Below, piece by piece: positions 10,321-21,780 of a DNA stretch of 64,000 nt. Within the stretch, counting starts at the first letter, position 1. Every line of letters starts with the position of its first letter. The DNA is taken from the NCBI GenBank assembly GCA_027493875.1, contig JAOSJX010000022.1:1-64000 (forward strand), read 5' to 3'. The notes below the pieces were generated by a model. That model made no database searches. It saw nothing but the letters and a program-made list of their open reading frames with translations, and was not told where the DNA came from. The position numbers were made by a program, and so were the translations under genes. The stretch comes from Deltaproteobacteria bacterium (GTDB lineage Bacteria > Lernaellota > Lernaellaia > JACKCT01).

Positions 10321-12030
10321 ATGAAGCGAATCATTCCGCTCATCCCGCCAGGGCTCCCGGTCCTCGTGCTGGCGCTTGCGGTTTTCGCCGCTCCCGCGTT
10401 GGCCGCGAACAGCGACCAGGCCGAGCCGTCCCCGACCGTCCAGAACGCCGCCATTTTAGCGGCGGCGGACCCGAACGAATCATCCGACGACGACCAGGAC
10501 GCGAACGACGGTGACGGCATCGTCTTCGACGACGAAGTCGAAGGCGACCAGACCGCGCCGGCGTTTGACCCGGAATCGATCGACCTGACCGGCAAGGACC
10601 TGTCGAAATTGCCGTGCCTCTCGGTCGGCGCGGCGTCCGGCGGACGGTTGGTCAACGGCGTCAAGATGACGTCGTCGCCGGGGCTCCGCGTGCGGGTGGG
10701 CCATAATAATTTCGGCACGCCGGAGACGATCGCGGCGTTGCGGTATGCCGTCGCCAAAGTAAAAACCCAGTATCCCGAAGCGCACGATCTGCTCATCGGC
10801 GACATTTCACGGCCGGGCGGCGGACGGCTTAAGCGCCACCGGTCCCATCAATCGGGCCGCGACGTGGACGTTTCGTACTATTACAAAAACGGCTGGCAGC
10901 CGACCGCCTTCCAGGAAGCGAGCGCCTCCAATCTCGACGTGAAGAAGACGTGGACGTTCGTCGAAGCGCTGATGGAAGATAACAAGACCGAATACATTTT
11001 CATCGACAACAGAATTCAGAAGCTGCTCTACAACTACGTGAAGTACAAGCTCAAGGCGCCGCCGTCGTACCTGGAGACCGTGTTTTCCTATCCCAACGGG
11101 TCGAGCCGGACGGCGCTCATCCGGCATGCGCGCGGCCACAGCAACCACATGCACGTGCGTTTCTGGTCCGCCATCGCGGTCGCCGCGGCCCGCGAGTACC
11201 ACTTCAAGGATTCGGCGCTGGCCCGCCTGCAACATCGCGGGCGCGACGTTCTGCAAGGGCAGGATTACGTCGACCTCGAACGGCTGGAGCGCGTCGATTA
11301 CGGCCCCGCGCCGAAAACCCAGATCGTCAAAGAGTGGCGCAATGTGCGCGAAACGTACCGCGTGCGGAAGGGCGACACGCTGTCGGGCATCGCCAAACGG
11401 AACGGCGTGGGCACGTCGAAACTCGTGACGTGGAACCGCGTCAACGGCAAAACGATTCTGCGTCCGGGGCAACGCCTCGTGCTTTATAAGCGTAAACTGG
11501 TCGACGTCGAGGTTCCGTTGATTCTGCCCGAGGACGACGCGCAGGCGCAGACCGCGTCCTATGCGCCGGACGGCGCGCGAACCGCGAAAAACGGCGAAGA
11601 ACGCGCGGATTGGGTGACCGTCGATGTCGGCGACAACCTGTGGGAAATCGCGAAACGCACCGGCACGAGCGTCGATATGCTCTGCCAGCTCAACGGCCTG
11701 ACGCCCAATGCGGTGCTGCGTGTGGGGCAGCAGATTAAAGTGCGTGTCTGGACGGAGAAAGCCGAGGCGCAACCGGCGGCGGACGCCGCGGATCAAGCTC
11801 AGAGCGAGGCGCCCAAACGCTTTACCTATTATGTGGCGGACGGTGACAGCATTTACTCCATCGCGGCGCGCTTCGGCCTCAAAATCGGCGATCTCTGCCG
11901 CCAGAACGATCTCCAGCCGACCGACAAACTGAAGGAAGGCCGCGGTCTGGTCATTCAACTGGGCACGGCGCCGGTCGAGCCGGACAACGAGAACGCCTCG
12001 GCGGACACGGCGAAGAAAGACCTGAGCTGA
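10321..12030 (+). CDS. Murein endopeptidase (MepA-like, M74) with three LysM domains
   Basis: An intact 569-residue secreted enzyme. The signal peptide ends APALAANS. A low-complexity acidic segment follows (residues about 55-85). The penicillin-insensitive endopeptidase domain has SHQSGRDVDVSYY near residue 175 and HARGHSNHMHVRF near 267, the zinc and catalytic His/Asp sites of the M74 family; it cleaves D-Ala-meso-DAP cross-links. Three LysM repeats follow at about 345-390 (YRVRKGDTLSGIAKRNG), 430-477 (VDVGDNLWEIAKRTG) and 500-548 (VADGDSIYSIAARFG), which would tether it to peptidoglycan. Classical MepA lacks LysM, so the fusion is notable. It is followed after ten bases by the M23 gene, so the two are probably one operon. 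Confidence 0.93.
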   Translation: MKRIIPLIPPGLPVLVLALAVFAAPALAANSDQAEPSPTVQNAAILAAADPNESSDDDQDANDGDGIVFDDEVEGDQTAPAFDPESIDLTGKDLSKLPCLSVGAASGGRLVNGVKMTSSPGLRVRVGHNNFGTPETIAALRYAVAKVKTQYPEAHDLLIGDISRPGGGRLKRHRSHQSGRDVDVSYYYKNGWQPTAFQEASASNLDVKKTWTFVEALMEDNKTEYIFIDNRIQKLLYNYVKYKLKAPPSYLETVFSYPNGSSRTALIRHARGHSNHMHVRFWSAIAVAAAREYHFKDSALARLQHRGRDVLQGQDYVDLERLERVDYGPAPKTQIVKEWRNVRETYRVRKGDTLSGIAKRNGVGTSKLVTWNRVNGKTILRPGQRLVLYKRKLVDVEVPLILPEDDAQAQTASYAPDGARTAKNGEERADWVTVDVGDNLWEIAKRTGTSVDMLCQLNGLTPNAVLRVGQQIKVRVWTEKAEAQPAADAADQAQSEAPKRFTYYVADGDSIYSIAARFGLKIGDLCRQNDLQPTDKLKEGRGLVIQLGTAPVEPDNENASADTAKKDLS

Positions 12031-12040
12031 CGAAACGCTC

Positions 12041-13951
12041 ATGCGCCTGAAAACGATTCGAACCCTGATCCTCGCGATCGGGGTTTTTTTCGTTTCGGCC
12101 CGCTCACGCGGCCGATTTTTTATACCCGCTGAAACTCCCCGATTCTCACCGCGACGTTCGGCGAGTACCGCATCAATCATGCGCACGCGGGCCTCGACCT
12201 CGGCACGCAAAACAACGTCGGCGTTCCGGTTGTCGCGGCCGCGGCGGGGCGGGTGATCCGGCTTAAAGCCTCGCCGGCGGGGTATGGAAAAGTCATTTAC
12301 CTCGCACATCCCGGCGGCGCGGTGACCGTCTACGCGCATCTTTCGGAATTCGCCGGACGCCTCGACGCGGAGGCGCGCGCCATCTGGCGAAGCACGGGGC
12401 GGTACTCGTTCGACAAGTCTTACGGCGCGGCCTCCCCCGCCGTCCAAGCGGGCGAGGTCATCGGTTATTCGGGCATGACGGGCACCGACGTTCCGCATCT
12501 TCATTTCGAAATACGGCGCGGCGGCCGCCCGGTGAACCCGTTGACGAACGGCCTTCCGCTGACCGACGCCACGCCGCCGGCGATCGAGCGCCTTCTCGCC
12601 CTCCCCTTGGCGTCGGACGCGCGCGTGGGCGGCTCGTTCGCGCCGGTTTATCTGGACTTCGCCGGCGAACCGCCGACATTACCGGCGCCGCTCGTCGTGG
12701 CCGGACGCGTCGGCTTATCGGTTCAGATCACGGACCACATCGAGAACTCGGAACGCGACCTCGCGCCGTACGCGCTCTCTTTTTTCCGTGGACGGCAAGA
12801 CGCGTTACACGGTGCGTTACGATACGCTGGATTACGCCGACAAAACGGTTTCGGAACTCGATTATCACTACGACCTGAAGGAGACGGAGGCCGGCGTTTT
12901 TCACCGGCTCTACCGCCACTCGGTTCCGGCGATTTTCCATCCGGAGGCCCCGGGCGGCGATCTTTCCGATCTGGCGCCGGGCGATCACACGGCCGAGGTC
13001 GTCGCGCGCGACGCGGCGGGGAATACCTCGCTCGCGCGTTTTCCGTTCCGCGTCGAGGCCCCGCCGCCGCCCGCCGCGAAACCGCCGGAAGCCGAGGAGC
13101 CGGCGGTCCGCCGCGTAACGGGGCTTGCCGCCGTTTCGTTCCGGGAAGACACGTTGATCGTCGATACGACGCGCGAAACCGGCGTGGCGCCGGACGCCGC
13201 CGCGGCCGTCTTCCACACGCACAACGGCGACGCGGGCGATGCGTGGATCGACGGCGGGTTGGTGCTCGCGGAGGTGCCGGCGGGATTTTCGGGCGTCGCG
13301 GAAGTCGCGTGGCGCGCGGGCGGCGGCATGTACCGATGGTCCGGCGAGATCGACCGCGCGCGCAACGGCGGCCGGATACGCAGCGCGGACGGCCGGGCCG
13401 AAGCGCGCGTCGCGCCGTCGAGCTTGTTCAAAGAATTTCCCGTGATGGTGGGCCGCGGCGAGGCGCCGGCCGCGCCGGGACTGACGCCGGTGAGCCCGCT
13501 CTACACATTTAACCGCCCCTGGGAGCCGATCCGGCGCAAGCTGCGCGTTTCGATCGGCGGCGGGGGCAAAGGCGCCGGGATCTATTTGTACGACCGCGGC
13601 ACGTGGTGGCACCTCGCCCAGGGCACGAGCACCGCGGCGACGCATTTCGGATCGTACGCGCTCATGCGCGACACGGCGCCGCCCGTCATCGGCGAGGCGC
13701 GCGTCGAAACGCTGCGCGGGCGGCCCGTGCCGGTCGTGGATTACGTCGAGACCGGGTCCGGTATTCCCGAGGGCGGCGTGGCGCTCACGCTCGACAGCCG
13801 GCGCGTGCTCGCGGAGCTGATGCCCGTCGTCGGCCGCGTGCGTTATATCCCGGAGACCCCGTTGGCGCCCGGAACGCATGAACTGACGCTCACGCTGACC
13901 GACCGGGCCGGCCTGAGCGCGTCCAAATCGTTTTCGTTGACAATCCCTTAG
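12041..13951 (+). CDS. M23 (LytM-type) metallopeptidase, secreted
   Basis: About 636 residues. Leader MRLKTIRTLILAIGVFF continues as RPAHAADFLYPLKLPD after a break in the T7 run near 12086-12092. A second break near 12147 leads into ATFGEYRINHAHAGLDLG, the HxxxD zinc motif, and HLHFEIRRGG supplies the other His ligands. Both signatures of M23 endopeptidases are thus present. A third break near 12783-12788 (one C fewer) joins YALSFF to VDGKTRYTVRYD. The remaining 380 residues look like a series of beta-sandwich modules and end SKSFSLTIP. Its stop overlaps the stop of the convergent transglycosylase gene by two bases. It likely cuts peptide cross-links, possibly for septation or remodelling. 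Confidence 0.85.
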
Positions 13952-15371
13952 CGCCGCGCGCCGCGCTGAATCCGAAGCTTCTGGCCGGGGCGGATGATGT
14001 GCGTCTTGCGGACGCTCGGATTGAGGCGCTGAATCGCCTTGACGGTCGTCCGGTGTTTTCGCGCAATGGTCGACAGGGTGTCGCCTTTTTGACGCGGTAG
14101 TACGTGACGCTTCCGCCGCGTGCCTGGGGTTTTTGCAGCTTCGTGATTTCCGCTTTGGACAGATAGACTTTTTCCGGCGCCGTTTCGGCCAGCGCCACGC
14201 GAACCGCGTCGGCGCGGCTGGCCGGCACGTTGATCTCGTAAGGGATCGCGGTCGGCGGCGTGTAGGCGCCCAGCAGTTCCGGATTGAGCGCCTTCAACTC
14301 CTCATAGTCGACGGTCGTCAGCTCGGCGAACGCGCGCAGGCCGACGACGCCGTCCAGCCGGATGCGCTCCACCTGAATGGGCGGTTCGGGCTCGACGTAA
14401 AAACCGTATAACTCGGGTTCGCGGGCGATCATCATCGCGGCGTAGAATTTCGGCACGTAGTCGGTGGTTTCCGAAGGCAGCGAAAGCTCCCAAAAATTCT
14501 TCGTCCCGGCGACGCGGCACGCGCCGGAGACGCGGTCCTCGCCGCAGTTATAACTTGCCAAGGCGAGGGACCAGTCGCCGAACATGCCGTGCAGCGTTTC
14601 GAGGTAGGCCGCGGCGGCGTACGTCGATTTTACCGGATCGCGCCGCTCGTCCACCCACTCATTGATGGTCAGGCCGAAGCGCTTGCCCGTGCCGGGGATG
14701 AACTGCCACAACCCCACGGCGGCCGCGGGCGAGTAGGCATAAGGGGAAAAACCGGATTCGATGATCGGCAGATACTTAATGTCCGCGGGGAGATTCTTTT
14801 CCGCGAGGACGGCGTCGATCATGTCTTCGTACGCGCCCATGCGCTCGAGAAATTTGGTCATCGAGCCGCGGCCGGAGGTCAGGTAGTAGGTTAGCCAGCG
14901 CTCCACTTCCTTGTTGAACGCGAGGCCCATTTCGTTGACGCGCGTCTCACCGGCGAGCAGCACGCCCGACAATCGGGCGATGCGCACCCCGGCCAGGTTG
15001 GCGCGGAGGAGCAAACGGTCGAAACGCACCGCGGTTTCTCCCTTGGCCTCGTCGCGATGCGCGAGGAGCAGCGCGAGCGCCTTCCGGTACGCCGCGGCGG
15101 CTTTCTCGATCTGTTCCTGCTCAAGCCGGTCTTCGGTTTCCGCCACCAGGCGGTCGACGCGTTTGGCCACGTCCTCCGGCGATACCGTGGATTTCGGCGC
15201 CTTCTCGGGCACCGCCACCATGTCGTCGGGATCCGGCAGCGCGGCCACTTCGGCGGAGGACGAGGTCCGGATATAGGCGCATCCCGCGGGCAGCAGAAGA
15301 AACGCCCCCATGAGGGCCAAGGCCAAGCGGCGCGGCGCGGCGTTTTGACGTCCCGTCGTGGGTTGAGCCAT
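13948..15371 (-). CDS. Membrane-bound lytic transglycosylase (MltD-like) with LysM
   Basis: About 474 residues. Lipoprotein leader with LLLPAGC. A helical region with KAAAAYRKALALLLAHRDE precedes the SLT domain: IIESGFSP with catalytic Glu near residue 205, then AVGLWQFIPGTGKRFGL and a YNCGEDRV motif where most family members have YNAGEGRV. It cleaves the glycan strand to 1,6-anhydro ends. The C-terminal LysM is recovered only after a frame change: at 14094-14095 one missing base turns KKGDTLSTIARKH into nonsense. The corrected end is LRIQRGARR, with stop at 13948-13950. GGGAGGTTCCC precedes the ATG. The gene points toward the M23 gene, and the stop codons overlap. Confidence 0.9.
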
Positions 15372-15449
15372 GGGAACCTCCCTTGGGTGGCTTATCGGCG
15401 CGGTTCGGGAACCCGCGGAGGCCTTTCGTTTTCGACCCGCGGGTTTGCT

Positions 15450-15522
15450 TGGGCGGTACTGGACTCGAACCAGCGACTTCCACCGTGTGAGGATGGCACT
15501 CTACCAACTGAGTTAACCGCCC
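15450..15522 (-). tRNA. tRNA-Val (anticodon CAC)
   Basis: A 73-base cloverleaf on the minus strand: acceptor GGGCGGT/ACCGCCC, D arm ACTC-GAGT, anticodon stem CCATC/GGTGG with loop CTCACAC, five-base variable loop, T arm GCTGG-TTCGAGT-CCAGT, discriminator A. The anticodon at positions 34-36 reads CAC. CCA is not encoded. Confidence 0.96.
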
Positions 15523-15577
15523 GTCGGGGCTGCCGAAAACCGCGTGATTATATCGGCGAGGAGGGATAAATCAAGAG

Positions 15578-15605
15578 AACGGGCCGGTTTTCACCCCGGC
15601 CCGCT
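15578..15605 (-). terminator. Hairpin downstream of the lipoprotein operon
   Basis: CGGGCCGG and CCGGCCCG pair across an eight-base loop about 30 bases after the stop at 15637. On the minus strand the following bases are only moderately T-rich, so termination is plausible but not certain. Confidence 0.5.
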
Positions 15606-15636
15606 CTCGCTGAAACCCTTGTTTTTTTCGCTTGAA

Positions 15637-18346
15637 TCAGGGAACGAGATCGTCCTCCCCGAGAAGCCCGAGCGACCCGAAATTGATGTCGATGATCGTG
15701 TTGTACGGGTTGACGAAGTCGCTGATGGTGTTGCCTTCGAGAATGGACAGCGTCCAACCTTCCAGATCCGGGCGATCCCAGTTGTATCCCCACAGAAGGA
15801 GGTAGCCCCAATCGGTTTCGTGAACCGCGTCCGCCGGATAACCGGCCACGGCATACGACTCGTTGTTGGGACCGAAGATGCCGACGTAAATCTGCGCCTG
15901 ACCCCGCCCGTGGCGCCGTCGATGATGAGGTAACGGCCCGGCAGATACGGGAAGTAAGGCAGCGGGATTTCATAATCGGTCACCGGACGGCCGGTTTCGT
16001 CGAACTCCATCGGCACAAATCCGCCGGGAACACCGCGGTAGCCGTTGTTGGTCGCGGCATAAAGGCCGATGAGCGGCGGCGTCCACGCCTCGGCGTTCGG
16101 ATCGATGAAGTCCTGATCGTCCTCGTAGAACACGGTCCGGTATTCTTCGCTCGTGAGGAATTCCTCGGGAACGTTGACGTGCACTTTGATGGTCAACGGC
16201 TCGAAGCCGACGTCGCACAGCGTCTGCCGGGAGGTCGACGGCAGGCTGTCCGGGCAGCCGGAAAGCGCGATGCACTCGTTCAGATCCCAACACCTGTTGT
16301 CGAGCGCCTCGACCCGGCGCAGGCATTTGATGCGGCACTGCCAGTACGACGTGCCGCTGTACCGCGAGATGCTCTCCGCCATTTCGTCGTGGCTCATGCC
16401 CTCGAACGAGGTTCGGCCGAGGCCGAGCGGGGATGGTTTCAAATACGAGTCCGGCCAGTAATAAGGATCGGTGTAGCACCCGGAGTACTCGCTGGTCGCC
16501 GGATTGGTTTCGAACGGGAAGTAGATCGCCGAATCGGCGAAGTCGCCGCGGATAAAGGGCTGATCGTCATTGTCGAACGCCGGGCCCTTGGGATAGATGT
16601 TCCAGCCGGCCTGGCCGTAGAAGGTGAACAAGCCGGAGGACAGCGGCTGATCGATCCAGAACGCCGCCGATTGAAGGTCGTCGGTCGGGTCGAACTTGGT
16701 TTTGCGGTCGTTGTAGGTGGTCGAGAAGATGGCGCGGTTGAGGTCGTCGATCGTGAAATCACGGAACGTATCCCAGCCGGTGATCGTCCAAAGCGACCCC
16801 TGAATAATGGAGACGTCGAACTCATCCAGGTTATAGCGATACCGCTCGTCCGCCGCGTAAGCGTCGATGAAGCCTTTGCCGATGTTGAACCGGTTGATCT
16901 CGGTTTCGAAGACTTCGTAGTAGTCGGACGGGAAGACGCCGAGGCCGCCGGGTGTTCCGTCGTGACCGGCGTAGTCGCTCACGGAGAAGGATCCCATGTA
17001 GGGCGTTCCCTCGCGCACGCACGGGCTGTCATCGACAAGGCCGTCCATCAGGTCGGCCCATTCCCCATCGGATAGGCTCGCGAAGTCGGCGATCGCACCG
17101 CGCGGGACGCGGATATCGCTGAGCGTGACGGTGAAGTCGTAGTCGCCGTCGGTGAGCCCGTCAAAGGTGAAGCCGAGCATGCGCTTGTCGTCCCAACTGC
17201 TGCAGCCGAGCTGCTGGCTTTCCGAAGGACGCAGATAGAAGGTGCGGCCTCCACCGGCGCCGCCGGTGAAATCGACACGAACGCGGCCGACGTTGAAAAA
17301 TTCGTTGTCGTCGCCGGAGAAGTTGTTGAAGTTGCACTCGGCGTCGCGGTAGTCGAAGAAGACCGAGAGTTTGTCGGTGTCGGTGATGGTGAAACCGGCC
17401 TCCGTCTGCGCCGTCTGACCGTTGCGCTCCACCAGATAGATCACGTCGGTCAGGTCGGGGCCGTACTCGCCGGCGCAGCCGTAAACGTCTTCAAGGTTCG
17501 CTTCCTGGCAATTCCGGACGCAGCTTTGGATATTCGACGAACCGGCGCAGTTCATCAGGCACCCGTTATAGCGGGTCCCGGCGGCGCCGTCCTCACGAAG
17601 GAACATGGCCTGCTGGCACCAGCCGACCGACCAGCCGGTGGGGCTGAGCTGCGCGGGCGGGTCCTGGGGCGAGCCGCTGTTGGCCCACGCCTCGCAGAAG
17701 TCGCCGAAATTGGTGCAGCGGGGGCATCGTCCTCGAACAACGGTTCGATCTCGCCGCCGTCGTCCGATTTCGTGGGCGCATCCCCGAGGGCGACGCCATG
17801 CCCAGCGACGCCAATTCATAGTCGACGCTCTCCCGTTGGCCCGTCAGCGGCGCTTCCGCTTCCGTGCCGGTGACGCGGTCCGTATAAACCAGCGTGTTCG
17901 GCACGTCCTTGTAACGGCCGGGGCGATAACCCATGGCCGCACCGCGCCGGACCCACTTGGTGAGCGATTCGACCGGGATTTCATATTCGGTCTGGCCGGG
18001 GCGGAACTTGGCCATGGCGAACGCCTTGGCGCCGCTGGCGAAGCCGTCGTCGCCGAAGGAGAGGCCGACAATACCCGCGGTGGGGCGGTCCAACTGATAG
18101 AAGCTAATCGGGAAGCCCGTCCAGATCCTGGTCGTAGTACAGGCCGCGACGGCCGGTCGAATACCCCGTCGCATCGATTTCCGGGTAGCGGCCGATGTCG
18201 TCGATGATGATCTTGAAGGTCTCGCCGGACGTGCCGTACGCGGCTTCCTCATCTTCTCCGCCCTCGAGCTGGCAGCCCAAGGCGGAGATGAGCAAGGACA
18301 GCGTCAGCGCGAGCGCGACGAGGAGCGTGCGGTTCCCGAATCCCAT
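15637..18346 (-). CDS. Large Cys-containing lipoprotein of unknown function
   Basis: About 903 residues after joining frames. Leader MGFGNRTLLVALALTLSLL ends in SALGC, a lipobox. The long body is rich in aromatic residues, Asp and scattered Cys (for example CTNFGDFCEAWANSG, NCAGSSNIQSCVRNCQEA, RCWDLNECIALSGCPD). The N-terminal part carries EIPVESLTKWVRRGAAMGY, and the end is NFGSLGLLGEDDLVP. Frames switch near 18115, near 17780, around the C5 run at 17725-17735 and near 15905. I recognise no family. It is the third gene of a leftward operon, 43 bases after the peptidase/propeller/barrel gene, so it may be a surface partner of that protein. GGAGGACC stands before the ATG at 18346. Confidence 0.7.
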
Positions 18347-18389
18347 CGTGGTCCTCCCAAAAACGCGCGCCGGGCGCGTTGGAACTTCT

Positions 18390-21300
18390 CTAGTCACCAA
18401 AGCCGGTTCCGAGGCCGAGGTAGAAGCGGAACGGCCGTTCAAAGCGCTCTTTATCCTGGAATCCGTGCGCCACTTTGAAGAAGCTGTCCCAATTGTAGTT
18501 GAACAGGTACATCGACAGACGGAATTCGATACCGGCGTCGGTCAGCAGGTCGTCGTTGACGTCGAACTTGCCGTCGCCGGACTTGTCGAAGACCTTGTCG
18601 AAGTTGAACATATCCTTGCGCTGATTGACGTGGCTCCAGAAGTTCCCCGCGTCTCCGAAGAACGAGAAGTAGAGCTTGTCGAAGTAGAAGCCCCAGTACG
18701 ACTTGTCGATTTCCTTGATGAGCGGGAACCGGTAGTCGAAGCCGAGGATCACCATGTTTTCGCCTTCGAGCGAGTAATTCTCGTAGCCGAGGAATGCGCC
18801 GTCGTAGTTGAAGGCGCCGAGGCCGGTCACGAACATGCCGCCGCCGGCGAATCGGTCGTAGAAATGCACGCGGCCGAAGGAATTGCCGTAGCCGAACCCT
18901 TCCGGAATATCCGAATGGGTGAAGCCCGCGACGCCTTTCAGCACCAGCGTGTGACGCTGGCGGCGCCACCGCTCGAATCCCAATTCATCCCAGTCGAAGC
19001 CCTTGATCGGCAGGGCGTCGTTCAGGCCCTTGAGATCCCAGAACGGCATGGGCAGGAACTTCTTGTAACTGATCAGGCCGCGGACGAAACCGTAGTCCTT
19101 CAGCAGGTAATTCTCGTCGGGCCGGGACTCGGCTTCCTCCAGCGTGATGACGCCCGGATCGCCGTAGAAGCCGGCGATGTCCGACCCCATTTTGGCGCCG
19201 GTGAACGGCTCGGCCATCTTCGGTGACGCGTAGGTTCCCTCCATATAGAGTGAGTAGCCGCCGCGCGGGTTGATCGTGCGGTCCATGCCGCCGCCGCCCT
19301 GGTGGTCCTGCGTGATCGACACGTTGAACGCGCGCGTCGTGATCTGGCGCGACCGGAGGCTGGGCTGTTCCAGCCGGACGTCGAAGTTAGTTGTAGTACA
19401 ACGCGTACTGCGTATCGCTCGGATTGCCGTAGCGGAAACCGATGTAGTAGATGCTGGCGTCGAAGGTCGCCGCGAGATCGAAGCTGAAGAAATCGAAGTT
19501 CGTGGCGATCGCCGGGAAGATCCGATGCAACGACAGGAAGGTCGTGATCGGCAGCATGTAGTTTTCGTAGAAGACGCTGTAGCGCTGTTCCTCGCCCACG
19601 TACACGTACATGAACATCAGGTGCCGGTCGAGCGGGTCCGTCGTCAGAACCTGCGCGCCGAGTTGGAGGCGCGCGTCGTCATAGTTGACGATGGGAATCC
19701 ACAGCCACGTCCCCCGATGATCCTTGAGGATCGGGAACAGGTTGGCGAAGCCGTCGAAGACGTTGAAATCCCGGCCGTGAATCTCGGGGACGGGCTCGAG
19801 CGTCGTGATGTTGCGCCGGATCTCGTCTTCGGTGACGTCGAAGTGAAAGTCCTCGACTTTCTTGTTCCGCCACATCTCCTTGGCGATCTCGTAGTGCTTG
19901 TAACCGCGGGACGTGTAGTAGGAGTACGTCATCGCCGAACCGTCGGCCTTCACCGCGGGGGAAGAACGCGCCGCCGATGACGTCGGTGATCTGCGTCAGC
20001 TCGTGCGTCTCGAGGTTCTTCTTATAGATGTTGTAGATGCCGGAGCGGTCGGACGCGAAGAAGACGTCCTTGCCGTCGGGTCCCCACCACGGGTCGCGGT
20101 TGTCGAAGTGATCGTACGTGACCGGCCGCAGGTTCGATCCGTCCGCGTCCACCATCCAGATGTCCTGCTGGCGGTGCCGGTACATGATGAAGGCGATCTT
20201 GCTGCCGTCGGGCGACCACGTGGGCGCGCCCATCTGCGTCATGTCGTCGAATTCCACGAGGATGTAGTGGCCGGAAATCCCGGGGTAATCCATCACCGCG
20301 AGCTTGTTCTGGCCGTCCGAATTAATGATGAACGCGATCTTGTCGCCGACCGGGCTCCACGCGGGCTGCGAGGCGCGCAGCTCGAACGTGATCTGCTTAA
20401 TTTTTTCCTTCTCGACGTTGTAAACGCTGAGATCCGAGCGATAGTAGCCGCGGTATTCGTCGGCCGCCGCTGTCGTGTAGACAAATTCTTTCGAGTCCGG
20501 CGACCAGGACGGCCCCGTGCCGAAAAAGACCGTGCCGACTTTTTTAACCTTGCCTTCGTTGATCTTCTCGGGATCGGGGTGCGTTTTCCATACCCACACG
20601 TTGTTGCCGCCCCGCATGCTGCCGTGGTTCGACGTGAAGGCGAGGTATTCGCCGTCGGGGCTGTAGACGGGATACAGATTGAAGATGCCCTCGTACCACA
20701 TATCCTCGTCCGTCATTTCGGCGTCGGGCGGATCGTCGTAGAAGGGTTTGATCTTGAAGCCCTTGGCCTCGCTGCCGAGGATGCCGGAAACCTGGCGGTT
20801 GTACTTCTGCGTCAGATACGCTTTCCACTGGTTATAGAGAGTATCGCGGTCGACGCCGAGTTCCTTCTTCAGCATCCGGTTGTACGTGGGATAAAATCCG
20901 AGGCCGGACTCGTGCCACATCTTGGCGGGCATATCGAGGCCCCAGTTCTCGCCGATGAACGTGTTCATCGAGAAGCCCTGGTTGTAGACCATTTCCGCCT
21001 GCAGCGAGTTCTTGTCCTGGATGACGTCCATCTGATCGATCGTCAACAGGTTGTCTTCCAGGGTGGCCATGCGGAGGATCATCTCGCGGTGCGTGTCGTA
21101 GGGGTCCGCGCCGTAGAGCATGGAGTCGTACTGCGCAACGCCTTCGACCATCCAGGTCGGCAGGTTTTCGCTGCCGTAGATGAGGCCCACGCCGGCGTCG
21201 AAGTTGAATTTGCGCGACGTGCGCGAGGCGCCCATCACGATACCGGAACATATTCTCGCGCATCTTTCCGGTGGTCTTGATCGAAATGATGTGCGCGAGT

Positions 21301-21712
21301 TCGTGCGCGAACACGTCGGCCAGCCAGTCGGACCGGCCGCGCAGGGGATAGTAGAGGTTGGTGGCCCACAGGGTGATGCGGTCCATGGAGGCGAAGGCCC
21401 AACCGTTGGAGTAATCTTCGGTGTCGAGGAGGACCACTTTGAGCTTGGTGCTGCCCTGCGTGTAGTTGTAGAGCTTGGTGTCGTGGTCGTAGATGTCCTC
21501 GGCGATCTTGAGGAGGTAGCGCGCCGTCATTTCCACTTCGGGATAGTAGTAAATGACAAAGTGCTCGGTTTCGACGTATTTCCAGTCGATTTCGGGGTGG
21601 TTGACCCCTCGTCCCACAGAATCCAGGTCGCGTGCGCCGCGGGCGCGGCCATGGCCACGCACAGAGCGGCCAGCAGCGCGATCCCCAGGGTTTTCGTCCA
21701 ACGTTTGTTCAT
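18390..21712 (-). CDS. Fusion protein: MA-like metallopeptidase, PD40 beta-propeller, C-terminal barrel
   Basis: About 1107 residues. Signal peptide MNKRWTKTLGIALLAALCV...AAHA. The N-terminal domain contains FAHELAHIIS (HExxH zinc site) and, downstream, TWMVEGVAQYD, the third-ligand Glu motif of gluzincin peptidase MA-like proteins. The middle has TolB/PD40 repeats: VYSPDGEYLAFTSNH, SWSPDSKEFVYT, AWSPVGDKIAFI, TWSPDGSKIAFI, WWGPDGKDVFFAS. The C-terminal 400 residues look like a surface-antigen or BamA-type outer-membrane barrel (ENMVILGFDYRFPLIKEID, FYFDKLYFSFFGDAGNFW, RFYLGLGTGFGD). Frames change near 21600 (a G run one base short), 21240, 19960 and 19387, where one extra T makes a false stop. 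The combination suggests an outer-membrane protein with a periplasmic or surface peptidase-like head; activity is inferred only. Confidence 0.82.
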
Positions 21713-21780
21713 GGTCCTCGCCGGCTTCATGGTGGCCTGATCCGTCATCTTCACCGCCGTCTTCCCGTCATGCGTCGTCA

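Noticed and set aside
16179-17075. Val- and Arg-rich plus-strand frames opposite the leftward operon 15637-22987
   Set aside because: They are mirror images of the minus-strand genes and contain no domain or start signal.
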